The notes under the pieces were generated by a model that did no database searches, was not told the origin of the DNA, and saw only the letters and a list, made by a program, of their open reading frames with translations. Position numbers and translations under genes: made by a program. A stretch of DNA of 64,000 nt from Firmicutes bacterium HGW-Firmicutes-16 (GTDB lineage: Bacteria > Bacillota > Clostridia > Oscillospirales > Oscillospiraceae), in assembly GCA_002841545.1 (NCBI GenBank), contig PGZZ01000008.1:57404-121403 (forward strand), written 5' to 3'. Each line of letters opens with the position of its first letter. The stretch's first letter is position 1. Positions 1-9,693 of this stretch are shown piece after piece.

Positions 1-1884
1 AGAATTCTGGACCTGATGATCAACTCCATCTACACGCACCCTGAAATCTTCCTGAGAGAGATTATTTCCAATGCGAGCGACGCCATAGACAAGCTCTGCT
101 ATCAGTCTCTCACTGATGAAAATGTCGGGCTGCAGCGCTCCGATTTCAGAATCAAGCTCGGCTTTTCTGAAGAGGATCGCATCATCAGCGTTTCCGACAA
201 CGGCATTGGCATGACGAAAGAGGAGCTTGAAAACAATCTCGGCATCATTGCAAAGAGCGGCTCGCTCAAATTTAAAAGCGAAATGGAAAAAACCGGTGAG
301 GCTTCCGATCTTGATATTATCGGGCAGTTTGGCGTCGGCTTCTACTCCGCTTTCATGGTTTCCGATAAGGTTACCGTTATCACAAAGGCATATGGCTCCG
401 ACACAGCCTATAAGTGGGAGAGTGCCGGTACGGACGGCTATACGGTCGAGCAGTGGCACAAGGACAGCGTCGGAACGGATGTTATCATGCACATAAAGCA
501 GGACGTTGAGGACAGCGAATACACCCGTTTCCTGAACGATATGTCCATAGGACAGCTCATTAAGAAATACAGCGATTTCATCCGCTGGCCCATTGTTATT
601 GACGCAACTATCGCAGAGGATGTCGAGACAGGCGAATTGGACGCCGACGGAAAGCCCGTTATGACGCAGATTCCGAAGACCGTTGAGCAGATCATCAACA
701 GCATGGTCCCTATCTGGCAGCGCTCAAAGGACGAGGTCACGAAGGAAGAAAGCGACGAGTTCTATAAAAACATCTATTACGACTATGAATCTCCGGTATC
801 GACGATACGCGTAAGCGCCGAAGGTCAGGTCTCCTATAAGGCTATGGTCTTTATCCCGGGCAGAGCGCCCACGAACTTCTTCTCCGACCTTTTCGAGCCG
901 GGTCTCCAGCTCTATTCAAACGGCGTTATGATAATGGAACGCTGCAAGGAAGTTATTCCCGACTGCTTCCGCTTTGTTCGCGGTGTCGTTGACAGCCCCG
1001 ATTTCCCGCTCAACCTTTCCCGCGAGACATTGCAGAACGGCAGGCAGCTCAAGATAATTCAGACCAACCTTGAAAAGAAGGTTAAAAACGAGCTCCGCCG
1101 AATGATGGACGAAGAGTCCGAAAATTACGAGAAATTCTACAGCGCTTTCAGCATGCAGCTCAAATACGGCATAGTCGATAACTACGGCGAAAAGAAGGAC
1201 ATGCTTATGGACCTTCTGATGTTCTATTCGAGCAAGGAAAAAGAGCTTGTCCCTCTGCGTGAGTACAAGGAAAAAATGTCCACGGAACAAAAGTATATTT
1301 ACTACGTCTGTACAGACAGTGTTGTACACGCGGATAGTCTGCCGCAGGCGGAGCTTGTACGCAACAAGGGCTTTGAGATATTCTACATGACCGACGAGGT
1401 TGACGATTTCATTATCCGTCAACTTAAAGAATATGAGGGCATTAAGTTCTGCAACATCACAAGCGATGACCTTGGGCTTGAAACCGAAGAGGAGAAAACC
1501 GAAACCGATAAGAAACTTGAGGAAAACAAGGAGCTTATCGACTTTGTGAAGGAAACTCTCGGCGATGGCATATCGGACGTTCGTCTGAGCCACAAGCTTG
1601 TTAGCCATCCTGTTTACCTCACCTCCGAGGGGGAAATTTCCCTCGAAATGGAAAAATATTTCATGCTTATGAAAAACGAAGCGGCACAGAATATTAAGGC
1701 AAAAAGGGTTCTGGAGCTTAACAGCGAGCACCACGCCTTCAAAGCCCTTAAGGAAGCCTTCGAAACCGATAAGGACAAGGCCTCAAAGCTTGCGAAAATA
1801 CTTCATGTTCAGGCCCTGCTGATTGCCGGTCTGCCCCTTGAAAACGCAGCCGAATACACCGAGCTTATCTGCGAACTGTTTTAG
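1..1884 (+). CDS. htpG: Molecular chaperone HtpG (Hsp90), 5' truncated by window edge
   Basis: ATP-dependent cytosolic Hsp90 chaperone that folds and remodels client proteins as a homodimer. The frame is open from base 1 and reads RILDLMINSIYTHPEIFLREIISNASDA, so the real start lies upstream and roughly 15-20 residues are missing by comparison with the family; the ATG at 16 is internal. The GHKL ATPase signatures are present: the E-IISNASDA helix, DNGIGM and the glycine-rich lid GQFGVGFYSAFMV. The middle domain follows, with the conserved catalytic-loop region around NLSRETLQ, and then an acidic linker and the C-terminal dimerisation domain. It appears to be a single gene; a weak hairpin follows the stop and hemW has its own promoter. 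Confidence 0.96.
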   Translation, partial: RILDLMINSIYTHPEIFLREIISNASDAIDKLCYQSLTDENVGLQRSDFRIKLGFSEEDRIISVSDNGIGMTKEELENNLGIIAKSGSLKFKSEMEKTGEASDLDIIGQFGVGFYSAFMVSDKVTVITKAYGSDTAYKWESAGTDGYTVEQWHKDSVGTDVIMHIKQDVEDSEYTRFLNDMSIGQLIKKYSDFIRWPIVIDATIAEDVETGELDADGKPVMTQIPKTVEQIINSMVPIWQRSKDEVTKEESDEFYKNIYYDYESPVSTIRVSAEGQVSYKAMVFIPGRAPTNFFSDLFEPGLQLYSNGVMIMERCKEVIPDCFRFVRGVVDSPDFPLNLSRETLQNGRQLKIIQTNLEKKVKNELRRMMDEESENYEKFYSAFSMQLKYGIVDNYGEKKDMLMDLLMFYSSKEKELVPLREYKEKMSTEQKYIYYVCTDSVVHADSLPQAELVRNKGFEIFYMTDEVDDFIIRQLKEYEGIKFCNITSDDLGLETEEEKTETDKKLEENKELIDFVKETLGDGISDVRLSHKLVSHPVYLTSEGEISLEMEKYFMLMKNEAAQNIKAKRVLELNSEHHAFKALKEAFETDKDKASKLAKILHVQALLIAGLPLENAAEYTELICELF

Positions 1885-1907
1885 ATTTTAACATTTTTAC
1901 GGGCTGA

Positions 1908-1948
1908 CCGATGACCGTTTCTCCGACAAAAGGGGAACCGGTCATCGG
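1908..1948 (+). terminator. Hairpin downstream of htpG
   Basis: A 9-bp inverted repeat (CCGATGACC at 1908-1916, GGTCATCGG at 1940-1948) begins 24 bases after the htpG stop. There is no clear U-tract, so it may be a weak terminator or an mRNA 3' stabiliser. Confidence 0.4.
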
Positions 1949-1985
1949 CGGCTACTGCAAATCCCATTTCTTCCGATACATTACA

Positions 1986-2014
1986 TTGACATAGCCCTAC
2001 ATTTTATATAAAAT
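1986..2014 (+). promoter_or_regulatory. Sigma-A promoter of hemW operon
   Basis: TTGACA at 1986-1991, a 17-bp spacer, and TAAAAT at 2009-2014. The predicted transcript starts near 2021, about 28 bases before the hemW ATG, with the ribosome-binding site GAAAGGAG in between. Confidence 0.75.
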
Positions 2015-2048
2015 GAAGTGTCTGAAATTAATGAAAGGAGCGCAATTC

Positions 2049-3290
2049 ATGGAGCGTATGCTCGGAGTCTACATACATATACCATTTTGCGCGAGCAAAT
2101 GCTCATACTGCGATTTTTACTCTCTTGCGGGTCAGGAAAGCAAGATGGAAAAATACCAGAGCGCTCTTATTAAGCATATTGAGGAAACCGCTCCTCAGAT
2201 GGAACCGTACTACATAGATACGCTATATTTTGGCGGCGGAACGCCCAGTTTTTATGGGGCAAAATATATCTGCGAAATTTTCAACACGCTGAAGCGTACG
2301 GCGAAGGTCTTGAAATCCGCTGAGGTCACTGTTGAAATGAACCCCGACACCGTGACGACGGACGAGTTGCGCATGCTGAAAAACGAGGGCATAAACCGTA
2401 TCTCGTTTGGCGTCCAGTCTGCAAACGACGATATTTTAAAGCTCATCGGCCGCCGTCACAGCTTCAAGCAGGCAGAACAGGCGGTGCGACTGGCGAAGGC
2501 CGAAGGCTTTGACAATATTAGTCTCGACCTCATCTACGGATTGCCGAGCCAGACCAAAAACGACTGGGCTGACACGCTTTCAAAATGCATCGCACTTAGG
2601 CCTCAGCATTTTTCCTGCTACGGGCTAAAGATTGAGGACGGCACGCCTATTTGCAAATACCGCGGCTCCGCATTTTTGCCTGACGACGATGATCAGGCGG
2701 ACATGTACCTCTATATGACGGATATCTTGGAGCACTACGGCTATCCGCAGTACGAAATATCGAACTATTCCCTACCCGGCAAGGAGTCCAAGCACAACCT
2801 CAAATACTGGCGATTGGACAATTATATGGGCTTTGGCCCCGGCGCCCATTCCTTTGTCGAAGGTGTTCGCTACAGCTTTGTCCCCGATCTTGACCGGTAC
2901 ATCGAAGGGATATTCGGAAACAGAGATATCTTGGATGAATACGAGGAGACAAACAAGCTCGGCAGAGCGACAGAATACATCATGCTGGGCATGAGGACAA
3001 TCCGCGGCATCTCCAGAGAAGAATACAACACCGTTTACAGAAGTAATTTCGACAAAATCGAATATCTTTTGAGCGAATACGAGAAAAAGGGATGGACTAG
3101 GCATAGCGGCAAGAGATGGAGTTTCACTTCATCGGGCTTTCTGCTTTCGAACATTCTGATAGGCACCCTACTCGAAGCACAGTCACAGGCAAAAATGAAC
3201 GCAAATCCGTGGATGATTGAAAATCCCAACGAGCCGCTACCCGAAGATCCAATTTTAGAAGGCGCGAGCGAGGAAAATCCACCGGAATAG
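2049..3290 (+). CDS. hemW: Radical SAM heme chaperone HemW
   Basis: Radical SAM protein of the HemN/HemW family; HemW members bind heme and deliver it to target proteins rather than oxidising coproporphyrinogen. The iron-sulfur motif is C14-x3-C18-x2-C21 (CASKCSYC). FGGGTPS, the SAM-binding glycine segment, follows, then the conserved VEMNPDT and RISFGVQS strands. A longer frame opens at 2013, but the ATG at 2049 sits about 9 bases after GAAAGGAG and gives the usual N-terminus ending in GVYIHIPFC, so 2049 is chosen. HemW is distinguished from the second radical SAM coproporphyrinogen-type gene at 56.4 kb (HemZ-like). Probably the first gene of an operon with the VanW protein. Confidence 0.9.
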   Translation: MERMLGVYIHIPFCASKCSYCDFYSLAGQESKMEKYQSALIKHIEETAPQMEPYYIDTLYFGGGTPSFYGAKYICEIFNTLKRTAKVLKSAEVTVEMNPDTVTTDELRMLKNEGINRISFGVQSANDDILKLIGRRHSFKQAEQAVRLAKAEGFDNISLDLIYGLPSQTKNDWADTLSKCIALRPQHFSCYGLKIEDGTPICKYRGSAFLPDDDDQADMYLYMTDILEHYGYPQYEISNYSLPGKESKHNLKYWRLDNYMGFGPGAHSFVEGVRYSFVPDLDRYIEGIFGNRDILDEYEETNKLGRATEYIMLGMRTIRGISREEYNTVYRSNFDKIEYLLSEYEKKGWTRHSGKRWSFTSSGFLLSNILIGTLLEAQSQAKMNANPWMIENPNEPLPEDPILEGASEENPPE

Positions 3291-3333
3291 TCAATAATAT
3301 ATACAAAGCTCGACATAGAAAATTTCAGGGGAA

Positions 3334-5124
3334 GTGGACAACATTAAACTGGTCAGTGGGAAATCAAGAGAAAACGGAAATAACGAAAGATCCGGCACAA
3401 ATCACAAGGCTGCTCCAAGCGCTAACCGCGCGGTTAGGCCTGCGCAGAGCGCGCCGGCAAGACCGCCGGAAAGACCTGCCAAAAAGGTTCAAACGACAAA
3501 AAAACAGAATGGAGCCGGAGGCAGAAAAGCAATTGTTGCAATTGCCATAGCTCTGGCTGTTGTTTGTGCGGGCATTGCCGGACTCGGCATATACGCAAAT
3601 TCGCTCGAAACCATTTTCCCCAATGTCAGTATGGCGGGCCTGGACCTCTCGGGGATGAGCTCCTCCGAGGCGGCTGATACACTTATCGCAAACAACATCG
3701 GGACGGACGATGACAAGACGCTCACCGTTTCCCTTCCTGCGGGCTACGACTTATCCATAAGCGGTAAGGATGCGGGGAGCTATCTTTCCGCGCCCGATGC
3801 TGCAGTCTATGCCTACGACGCCTGCCACGGCGGCTCCTTTCTTGCGAACACCTTCAACTACATAAAGTGCGCTTTGTCCGGCATGAAGCTTGCGGCTTCA
3901 AACGGAGAAAGCTTAAACGAGGACTATCTTCACAGCAAGATTGACGAGGGCGCAAAGCAGTCGAGCCTTTTGCTTATGCAGTCCAGCTTGGATGTCAGCG
4001 AGGACAGCATCACAGTCGTCAAGGGCGCAAGCTCTATTCAGATTAATTCAGACGAGCTCTATAATACGGTCAAGGATGCACTGGTAAGCGGAAATTATGA
4101 CCCGATCAAATATACCGCTCAGGCTGTCGAGGGTTCAAAAGCTGAGACAATCGACCTTCAGGAGCTTTATGACACCGTTTTCGAAGAGCCGGTCAACGCA
4201 GAATATGACCCGGAGACCAAGCAGGCAACTGCGCATGTGACGGGCAGGAGCTTTGACATCGATGCCGCGCAAATACTCTGGGATGATGCTAAGAACGGCG
4301 ACGAGGTCGTTATCCCTCTAATTAAGACTGAACCTGAAATCACAACCGACAAGCTGAATTCCATGCTCTTCGCGGATTTGCTTTCTCAGAAGAGCACGAG
4401 CCTTCAGGGCAGCTCGGCTAACCGCATTAATAACGTCACAAAGGCAGCAGCCTCCATCAACGGCATCATTTTAAATCCCGGCGAAGAATTCTCATACAAC
4501 AAAACCCTTGGTCAGCGTACAAAGGCGGCAGGCTATCTTGAGGCCGGAGCTTATTCTGGAGGTCAAGTAGTTCAGGAAGTCGGCGGCGGCATTTGTCAGG
4601 TGTCCTCTACGCTTTATTACTGCTCGCTAGTCGCGAACCTTGAGATTACCGAACGATACTGCCATTACTTCGGAGTCAGCTATCTGCCCGCTGGTCTTGA
4701 TGCAACCGTCAGTTGGCCGACACCGGACTTCAAATTTAAAAACAACGGCACGTATCCAATAAAGATACTGTCGTCTGTTGATAAGACCAAGAACACTGTC
4801 AGCGTTCAGATTTACGGCTCGAACCCCGATGGCATAAGAGTTGAAATGACAACCAGCTCCTGGCAGCTCGCTGATGGCTATGGCGCGCAATCTACCCGAA
4901 ATGTCTATGACAAGGACGGAAAACTTATTAGCAGTAAGGCTGAGTCGAAGAGCAGATACTATTATCACACGAGCCCCAGCCCATCTCCCAGTCCTTCCGA
5001 ATCCGCTTCTGCCTCACCGAGCGTCTCACCTTCGCCGAGTGTAACCCCGACACCGACCCAGCCTGTTACTCCTACACCTAGCGGACCAGTCAATCCGGTA
5101 TCGGGAACGGATGTTGTCGGGTAA
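3334..5124 (+). CDS. VanW-family cell-wall protein with peptidoglycan-binding-like domain
   Basis: Membrane-anchored surface protein of 596 residues. It has a basic, Pro/Ala-rich cytoplasmic N-terminus of about 65 residues, one transmembrane segment (about 68-92, IVAIAIALAVVCAGIAGLG), a PG_binding_4-like extracellular region, and then a VanW domain with the family hallmarks ILNPGEEFSYN and the Gly-rich EVGGGICQVSSTLY around the middle of the second half. The C-terminus is a low-complexity Ser/Pro/Thr tail of about 50 residues, probably wall-spanning. The start is GTG at 3334 after a weak AGGGGAAG; no in-frame ATG gives a better start. Its exact biochemical role is not known; VanW is an accessory protein in some vancomycin-resistance clusters, but no resistance genes are nearby. 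Confidence 0.85.
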   Translation: MDNIKLVSGKSRENGNNERSGTNHKAAPSANRAVRPAQSAPARPPERPAKKVQTTKKQNGAGGRKAIVAIAIALAVVCAGIAGLGIYANSLETIFPNVSMAGLDLSGMSSSEAADTLIANNIGTDDDKTLTVSLPAGYDLSISGKDAGSYLSAPDAAVYAYDACHGGSFLANTFNYIKCALSGMKLAASNGESLNEDYLHSKIDEGAKQSSLLLMQSSLDVSEDSITVVKGASSIQINSDELYNTVKDALVSGNYDPIKYTAQAVEGSKAETIDLQELYDTVFEEPVNAEYDPETKQATAHVTGRSFDIDAAQILWDDAKNGDEVVIPLIKTEPEITTDKLNSMLFADLLSQKSTSLQGSSANRINNVTKAAASINGIILNPGEEFSYNKTLGQRTKAAGYLEAGAYSGGQVVQEVGGGICQVSSTLYYCSLVANLEITERYCHYFGVSYLPAGLDATVSWPTPDFKFKNNGTYPIKILSSVDKTKNTVSVQIYGSNPDGIRVEMTTSSWQLADGYGAQSTRNVYDKDGKLISSKAESKSRYYYHTSPSPSPSPSESASASPSVSPSPSVTPTPTQPVTPTPSGPVNPVSGTDVVG

Positions 5125-5204
5125 CAGCCGTTTGATGTCCGAATATAATAATCTCAATGCGTTTTATGCAAAAAGCACACCTACAATATACAGGAGGAAA
5201 CAAC

Positions 5205-7133
5205 ATGAGCAAAGGAACATTCTACATCACAACTCCGATTTATTATCCGTCGGACAAGCTACACATCGGGCACGCTTACTGCACCGTTGCAACGGATACT
5301 ATCGCGCGCTATAAGCGAATGTGCGGCTATGATGTTATGTTCCTCACAGGCACTGACGAGCACGGCCAAAAGATTGAGGAGAAGGCCAAGGCCAAGGGCG
5401 TTAGCCCCAAGCAGTTTGTCGACGAGATCGTCGAGGGCAAGGGAGGAATTTTAGACCTGTGGAAGCTCATGAACATCTCTAACGACCGCTTTATCCGCAC
5501 GACAGATGACTATCATGTCGAAGCGATACAAATGATTTTTAAGCAGATGTACGACAAGGGCGATATTTACAAGAGCTCCTATAAGGGCAAATACTGCACT
5601 CCCTGCGAGAGCTTCTGGACGGAGAGTCAGCTCAAAGACGGCAAATGTCCCGACTGCGGGCGCGAGGTCCACGACGCGGAGGAGGAGGCCTATTTCTTCC
5701 GCCTTTCCAAGTACGCGGACAGGATTCAGGCGCTTCTGGAAACCCCCGGTTTCCTTGAGCCGGCTTCCCGTGTCAATGAAATGATAAACAACTTCATTAA
5801 GCCCGGGCTTGAGGATTTGTGCGTTTCGCGCACGACCTTCACCTGGGGTATACCGGTGACTTTCGACCCCGGACACGTCGTTTACGTCTGGGTTGACGCG
5901 CTATCGAACTACATCACGGCTCTCGGCTACGGCAACGACAAATATAACGATTTCGGCAAATACTGGCCTGCAGTCCACATGGTCGGCAAGGAAATCGTCC
6001 GTTTTCACTCAATTATCTGGCCCGCAATGCTCATGAGCCTTGAACTGCCGCTTCCAAAAAAGGTCTATGGTCACGGCTGGCTGCTGATGGACGGCGGCAA
6101 GATGAGTAAGTCCAAGGGTAACGTCGTTGACCCTTATCTGCTCTCGGAGCGCTACGGCGTGGACAGCCTGCGTTATTTCCTTATGCGCGAGTTCCCACTC
6201 GGCTCGGACGGTAGCTTCTCGAACGAGCTGCTGATAAGCCGCATAAACTCTGACCTAGCAAACGACTTTGGAAACCTTGTTTCTCGCACCGTTGCGATGG
6301 TAATCAAGTATTTTGATGGCACTTTGCCATTGGAACGCTCGTCCGACCCAATCGACGACGAGTTAATCGGTATGGCAAAGGCTCTTCGTGACATCTATGA
6401 ACAGAACATGGAAGGCTTTTTAACGCAAGCCGCGCTTATCGAGACCTTCAAGGTCATCTCCCGCGCGAACAAATATATTGATGAGACAGCACCCTGGGTG
6501 CTTGCGAAGGACGAAGCGAACAAGGCTCGCCTTGCTTCCGTCATGTACAATCTTCTCGAGACTATCAGAATAACCACGACGCTTTTACAGCCCGTCATGC
6601 CCTCAAGCTGTGAAAAAGCCTTCGCGCAAATCGGCGCAGTCGAAAAAGACAAGGCTTGGGACAACGCGAATATTTTCGGCGTTCTATCTGCAAATGTGAC
6701 AGTACAAAAGGGTGAAACCCTTTTCCCGCGTATAGACCTCGAAAAAGAGCTCGCCTACCTTGACGAGCTGCTTGGAGGAAAGACTGAACCGGAAATCCCT
6801 GAAGTACCAACCGTCACGATTGACGAATTCGCCAAGGTTCGCATGACCGTATGCAAGGTGCTGGAATGTGAAAACGTCAAGAAGTCCGATAAGCTCCTGC
6901 GCTTCAAGCTGGACGATGGCTCTGGAACACCGCGCCAGATTTTTTCGGGTATCGCGAAATTCTATAAGCCCGAAGAGCTCGTCGGCAAGACAGTTGTAGC
7001 CTGTACGAATTTGCCCCCGCGCAAGATGATGGGAGATGAATCTAACGGCATGCTTCTTTCCGCAGAAAAGGACGGAGCGCTCAATCTGCTCATGCTCGAC
7101 GATACCGTCCCTGCGGGATCAACCATCTGCTAA
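5205..7133 (+). CDS. metG: Methionyl-tRNA synthetase with C-terminal tRNA-binding domain
   Basis: Class I aminoacyl-tRNA synthetase charging tRNA-Met. The HIGH motif is intact at residues 20-23 and KMSKS at about 299-303. A connective-peptide zinc knuckle is present as YCTPC ... CPDC. After the anticodon-binding helical domain, the last 110 residues form an EMAP/OB-fold tRNA-binding domain (DEFAKVRMTVCKVLECENV), the form that dimerises MetRS. The ATG at 5205 follows AGGAGGA at 5192-5198; the in-frame ATG at 5157 lacks a ribosome-binding site. Length (642 residues) is typical. It ends at a strong convergent hairpin shared with mnmG. Confidence 0.97.
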   Translation: MSKGTFYITTPIYYPSDKLHIGHAYCTVATDTIARYKRMCGYDVMFLTGTDEHGQKIEEKAKAKGVSPKQFVDEIVEGKGGILDLWKLMNISNDRFIRTTDDYHVEAIQMIFKQMYDKGDIYKSSYKGKYCTPCESFWTESQLKDGKCPDCGREVHDAEEEAYFFRLSKYADRIQALLETPGFLEPASRVNEMINNFIKPGLEDLCVSRTTFTWGIPVTFDPGHVVYVWVDALSNYITALGYGNDKYNDFGKYWPAVHMVGKEIVRFHSIIWPAMLMSLELPLPKKVYGHGWLLMDGGKMSKSKGNVVDPYLLSERYGVDSLRYFLMREFPLGSDGSFSNELLISRINSDLANDFGNLVSRTVAMVIKYFDGTLPLERSSDPIDDELIGMAKALRDIYEQNMEGFLTQAALIETFKVISRANKYIDETAPWVLAKDEANKARLASVMYNLLETIRITTTLLQPVMPSSCEKAFAQIGAVEKDKAWDNANIFGVLSANVTVQKGETLFPRIDLEKELAYLDELLGGKTEPEIPEVPTVTIDEFAKVRMTVCKVLECENVKKSDKLLRFKLDDGSGTPRQIFSGIAKFYKPEELVGKTVVACTNLPPRKMMGDESNGMLLSAEKDGALNLLMLDDTVPAGSTIC

Positions 7134-7161
7134 GGATAGTATTTTAAATAGTATTCTATAA

Positions 7162-7219
7162 TAAAGATAAGAAACGGCGTCATCTCAACAATTAAGATGA
7201 CGCCGTTTCTTATCTTTAT
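7162..7219. terminator. Bidirectional terminator between metG and mnmG
   Basis: A near-perfect 24-bp stem (7162-7185 with 7195-7218) and a 9-base loop. The core is GC-rich and the outer arms are A/T-rich, so either strand yields a U-rich 3' arm. The mnmG stop codon (7216-7218) lies inside the stem. Confidence 0.85.
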
Positions 7220-9105
7220 TCGTACGACTTCTTCCCGTCCCTGCGGCTCTCAAGGAAAACCATCAGCGCGGCGACGTCGGCGGGCGACACACCGGAGATT
7301 CGACTAGCCTGGCCGAAGTTTTCGGGACGTATTTTTGTCAGCTTTTGCCGAGCTTCAATACGCAAGCCTAACACAGCGCTGTAATCAATATCGGTCGGCA
7401 GCTTGCGGTTTTCCATCTTTGAGAACTCTTTGACTTCCCTGAGCTGACGGTCGATGTAACCCGCATATTTTAATTGTATCTCGACCTGCTCTGTCACGAC
7501 GCGCGGAAGCACAGGTCGTTCCGAATCAAAAGACGCAAGGTCGCTATATTCGACTTGCGGGCGGCGCAGTAGCGTTGCGAGATTTATACCCGAAACCGGA
7601 GGAGTAGTGCCCTTGGAAATCAGCATTTCACAAAGCGCGTCCGTCGGCGGAATATACGTGTTCTCAAGCCTTTCGGCCTCTTTTTCAACAGCTTCATATT
7701 TCTCGAGAACGGCATTATATTGCTCCTCGGAAACAAGTCCGATGAGCCTGCCGAAGTGCGAGAGTCTGATATCGGCGTTATCCTGACGGTGCAGGAGTCT
7801 GTATTCTGTGCGCGAGGTCATCATGCGATAGGGCTCATTTGTGCCTTTTGTGACCAAATCGTCAATGAGCGTACCGATGTATCCGTCGCTGCGCTTAAGA
7901 ATCAGCGGTTCCTCGCCCCTTATCTTCAGCGCGGCGTTTACGCCCGCGACAAAGCCCTGGGCGGCGGCCTCCTCATAACCCGAGGAGCCGTTAAACTGCC
8001 CTGCGCCGTAAAGTCCCAAAATTTTCTTGGTTTCGAGCGTAGCATAAAGCTCCGTCGGATCAACGCAGTCGTATTCAATCGCATAGGCCGGACGGGTCAT
8101 TTCCGCGTGCTCAAGTCCAGCGAGTGTGTGGAGCATCGCAATCTGCACCTCCTCCGGCATCGATGAAGAAAAGCCCTGAATATAGACCTCCTCAGTGTTG
8201 AGCCCCATCGGCTCGACGAAAAGCTGATGCCGCTTCTTATCGGCAAAGCGAACCACCTTGTCCTCAATCGAAGGGCAATATCGCGGGCCGATGCCCTCGA
8301 TCACGCCGCTGTAGAGTGGACTTCGGTGCAGGTTTGCTCTTATTATTTCATGCGTTTGTTCGTTTGTATAGGTAAGATAGCATACCGCGAGATTTTCAAG
8401 CGTTTCAGTCGTGCGAAAGGAGAATGGGACGATAATGTCGTCGCCTGGCTGGATTTCCATTTTCGAAAAATCGACCGTCCTGCGGTTTATTCGGGGCGGC
8501 GTACCAGTTTTAAACCGCCTGATTGAAAGTCCCAAATTTTCAAGGCAAGTACCCAAAGGTACGGCAGCGGCATTGCCGTCCGGCCCTGATTCGCGCAAAA
8601 CATCGCCGATGATTATTCTTCCCTTGAGGTAAGTCCCTGTGCAGATGACAGCGGCCTTGCAGAAATAGGCGGCGCCGGTCTGTGTGCGAACAAAAGAGAC
8701 CTTGCCGTTTTCTGTACCAATCTCGACGATTTCTGCTTGCTTAATTCGCAGATTTTCCTGAAGCTCCAGTGTGTGCTTCATTATGGCCTGATACTTCCAC
8801 CTGTCAGCCTGTGCGCGGAGTGAATGTACGGCAGGGCCCTTTCCGCGGTTTAGCATACGGTACTGTATACAGGCCCTATCAGCAGCAACAGCCATCTCTC
8901 CGCCCAGAGCATCAAGCTCACGGACAAGGTGTCCCTTTCCGGTACCGCCGATTGCGGGATTGCACGGCATATTTCCGCAGGCATCCATATTTATCGTGAA
9001 GATCATCGTGTCGAGTCCCATACGGGCGCAGGCAAGAGCTGCCTCTATCCCAGCATGACCCGCTCCGATGACCGCAACGTCGCAATTTCCTGCGTCATAA
9101 TTCAT
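7216..9105 (-). CDS. mnmG: tRNA uridine-5-carboxymethylaminomethyl modification enzyme MnmG (GidA)
   Basis: FAD- and NADH-dependent enzyme that, with MnmE, modifies wobble U34 of several tRNAs. The N-terminal Rossmann dinucleotide-binding motif is [14 protein letters not shown], followed by the GidA signatures [13 protein letters not shown] and FKTGTPPRI and the C-terminal helical MnmE/tRNA-interacting domain with the [13 protein letters not shown] segment. The ATG at 9105 is preceded by GGGGAGGG at suitable distance; the longer frame to 9138 would place the start before this site and is not used. The gene is here separated from mnmE and from parAB, unlike the classical origin-proximal arrangement. 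Confidence 0.96.
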   Translation of the reverse strand: MNYDAGNCDVAVIGAGHAGIEAALACARMGLDTMIFTINMDACGNMPCNPAIGGTGKGHLVRELDALGGEMAVAADRACIQYRMLNRGKGPAVHSLRAQADRWKYQAIMKHTLELQENLRIKQAEIVEIGTENGKVSFVRTQTGAAYFCKAAVICTGTYLKGRIIIGDVLRESGPDGNAAAVPLGTCLENLGLSIRRFKTGTPPRINRRTVDFSKMEIQPGDDIIVPFSFRTTETLENLAVCYLTYTNEQTHEIIRANLHRSPLYSGVIEGIGPRYCPSIEDKVVRFADKKRHQLFVEPMGLNTEEVYIQGFSSSMPEEVQIAMLHTLAGLEHAEMTRPAYAIEYDCVDPTELYATLETKKILGLYGAGQFNGSSGYEEAAAQGFVAGVNAALKIRGEEPLILKRSDGYIGTLIDDLVTKGTNEPYRMMTSRTEYRLLHRQDNADIRLSHFGRLIGLVSEEQYNAVLEKYEAVEKEAERLENTYIPPTDALCEMLISKGTTPPVSGINLATLLRRPQVEYSDLASFDSERPVLPRVVTEQVEIQLKYAGYIDRQLREVKEFSKMENRKLPTDIDYSAVLGLRIEARQKLTKIRPENFGQASRISGVSPADVAALMVFLESRRDGKKSYE

Positions 9106-9152
9106 AGTATGTGAGCCCTCCCCGTGCTTGACCATCAAGACATCTAGATGAT

Positions 9153-9181
9153 ATTATAGTCCAACATCGATGTGGGTGCAA
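9153..9181 (-). promoter_or_regulatory. Sigma-A promoter of mnmG
   Basis: On the minus strand: TTGCAC (9176-9181), a 17-bp spacer, TATAAT (9153-9158), about 50 bases upstream of the mnmG start. Confidence 0.7.
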
Positions 9182-9235
9182 ATATTTTTATATTACCATT
9201 TTCTGCTCAATAAAAGGTGAAAATTCGAAATTAGC

Positions 9236-9287
9236 TTGACAATATAACCCAAAGGTAGTACGCTGACTGTGTTAGTACAAATAGTAC
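9236..9287 (+). promoter_or_regulatory. Promoter and TAGTAC direct repeats upstream of GntR/ABC operon
   Basis: A consensus -35 TTGACA lies at 9236-9241; the -10 at 17 bp (TACGCT, 9259-9264) is poor. The hexamer TAGTAC occurs three times in direct orientation at 9256-9261, 9273-9278 and 9282-9287, overlapping the -10 and the transcription start. This is the expected position for autorepression by the GntR protein encoded next. Confidence 0.55.
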
Positions 9288-9318
9288 AGACAAAAAAACG
9301 GTCATAGGGGGTGCTTGT

Positions 9319-9693
9319 TTGTTTTCTATAAATTACAGAGATCCGCGTCCCATATACGAACAGGTCAAGGATAGTCTGCGCCGGGCAATAATTACGGGCG
9401 TTATCAATGCGGACGAAAAAGTCCCCTCGGTTCGCGACCTGGCGGGTCAGCTTGCGATTAATCCGAACACTATACAAAAAGCCTATCGCGAGCTTGAGAC
9501 CGAGGGCTATATCTACTCCGTTCCGGGCAAGGGAAGCTTTGTCGGCGAGTGCGGAGAAGCGTTTGAGGCGCGTAAAGCGGAGCTATACGGTCATCTTGAT
9601 ACAACGGTGACGGATATTATGCATCTCGGTGTGACTCAGGATGAGATATGCGGTCACATCAGGAATTTCAGAAGCAGGGAGGACAGGGAATGA
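9319..9693 (+). CDS. GntR-family (YtrA-like) transcriptional regulator
   Basis: Short GntR regulator (124 residues) with an N-terminal winged helix-turn-helix (PIYEQVKDSLRRAI ... VPSVRDLAGQLAINPNTIQKAYRELE) and only a short C-terminal tail. This is the YtrA architecture that usually represses an adjacent ABC transporter operon. The start is TTG at 9319, seven bases after TAGGGGG; no ATG or GTG is available in frame nearby. Its stop overlaps the ATPase start in ATGA, indicating translational coupling. The repeated TAGTAC hexamers upstream are candidate operators. Confidence 0.9.
   Translation: MFSINYRDPRPIYEQVKDSLRRAIITGVINADEKVPSVRDLAGQLAINPNTIQKAYRELETEGYIYSVPGKGSFVGECGEAFEARKAELYGHLDTTVTDIMHLGVTQDEICGHIRNFRSREDRE

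Noticed and set aside
3334..5124. Vancomycin resistance determinant
   Set aside because: A VanW domain alone without vanH, vanA or vanX genes does not indicate resistance.
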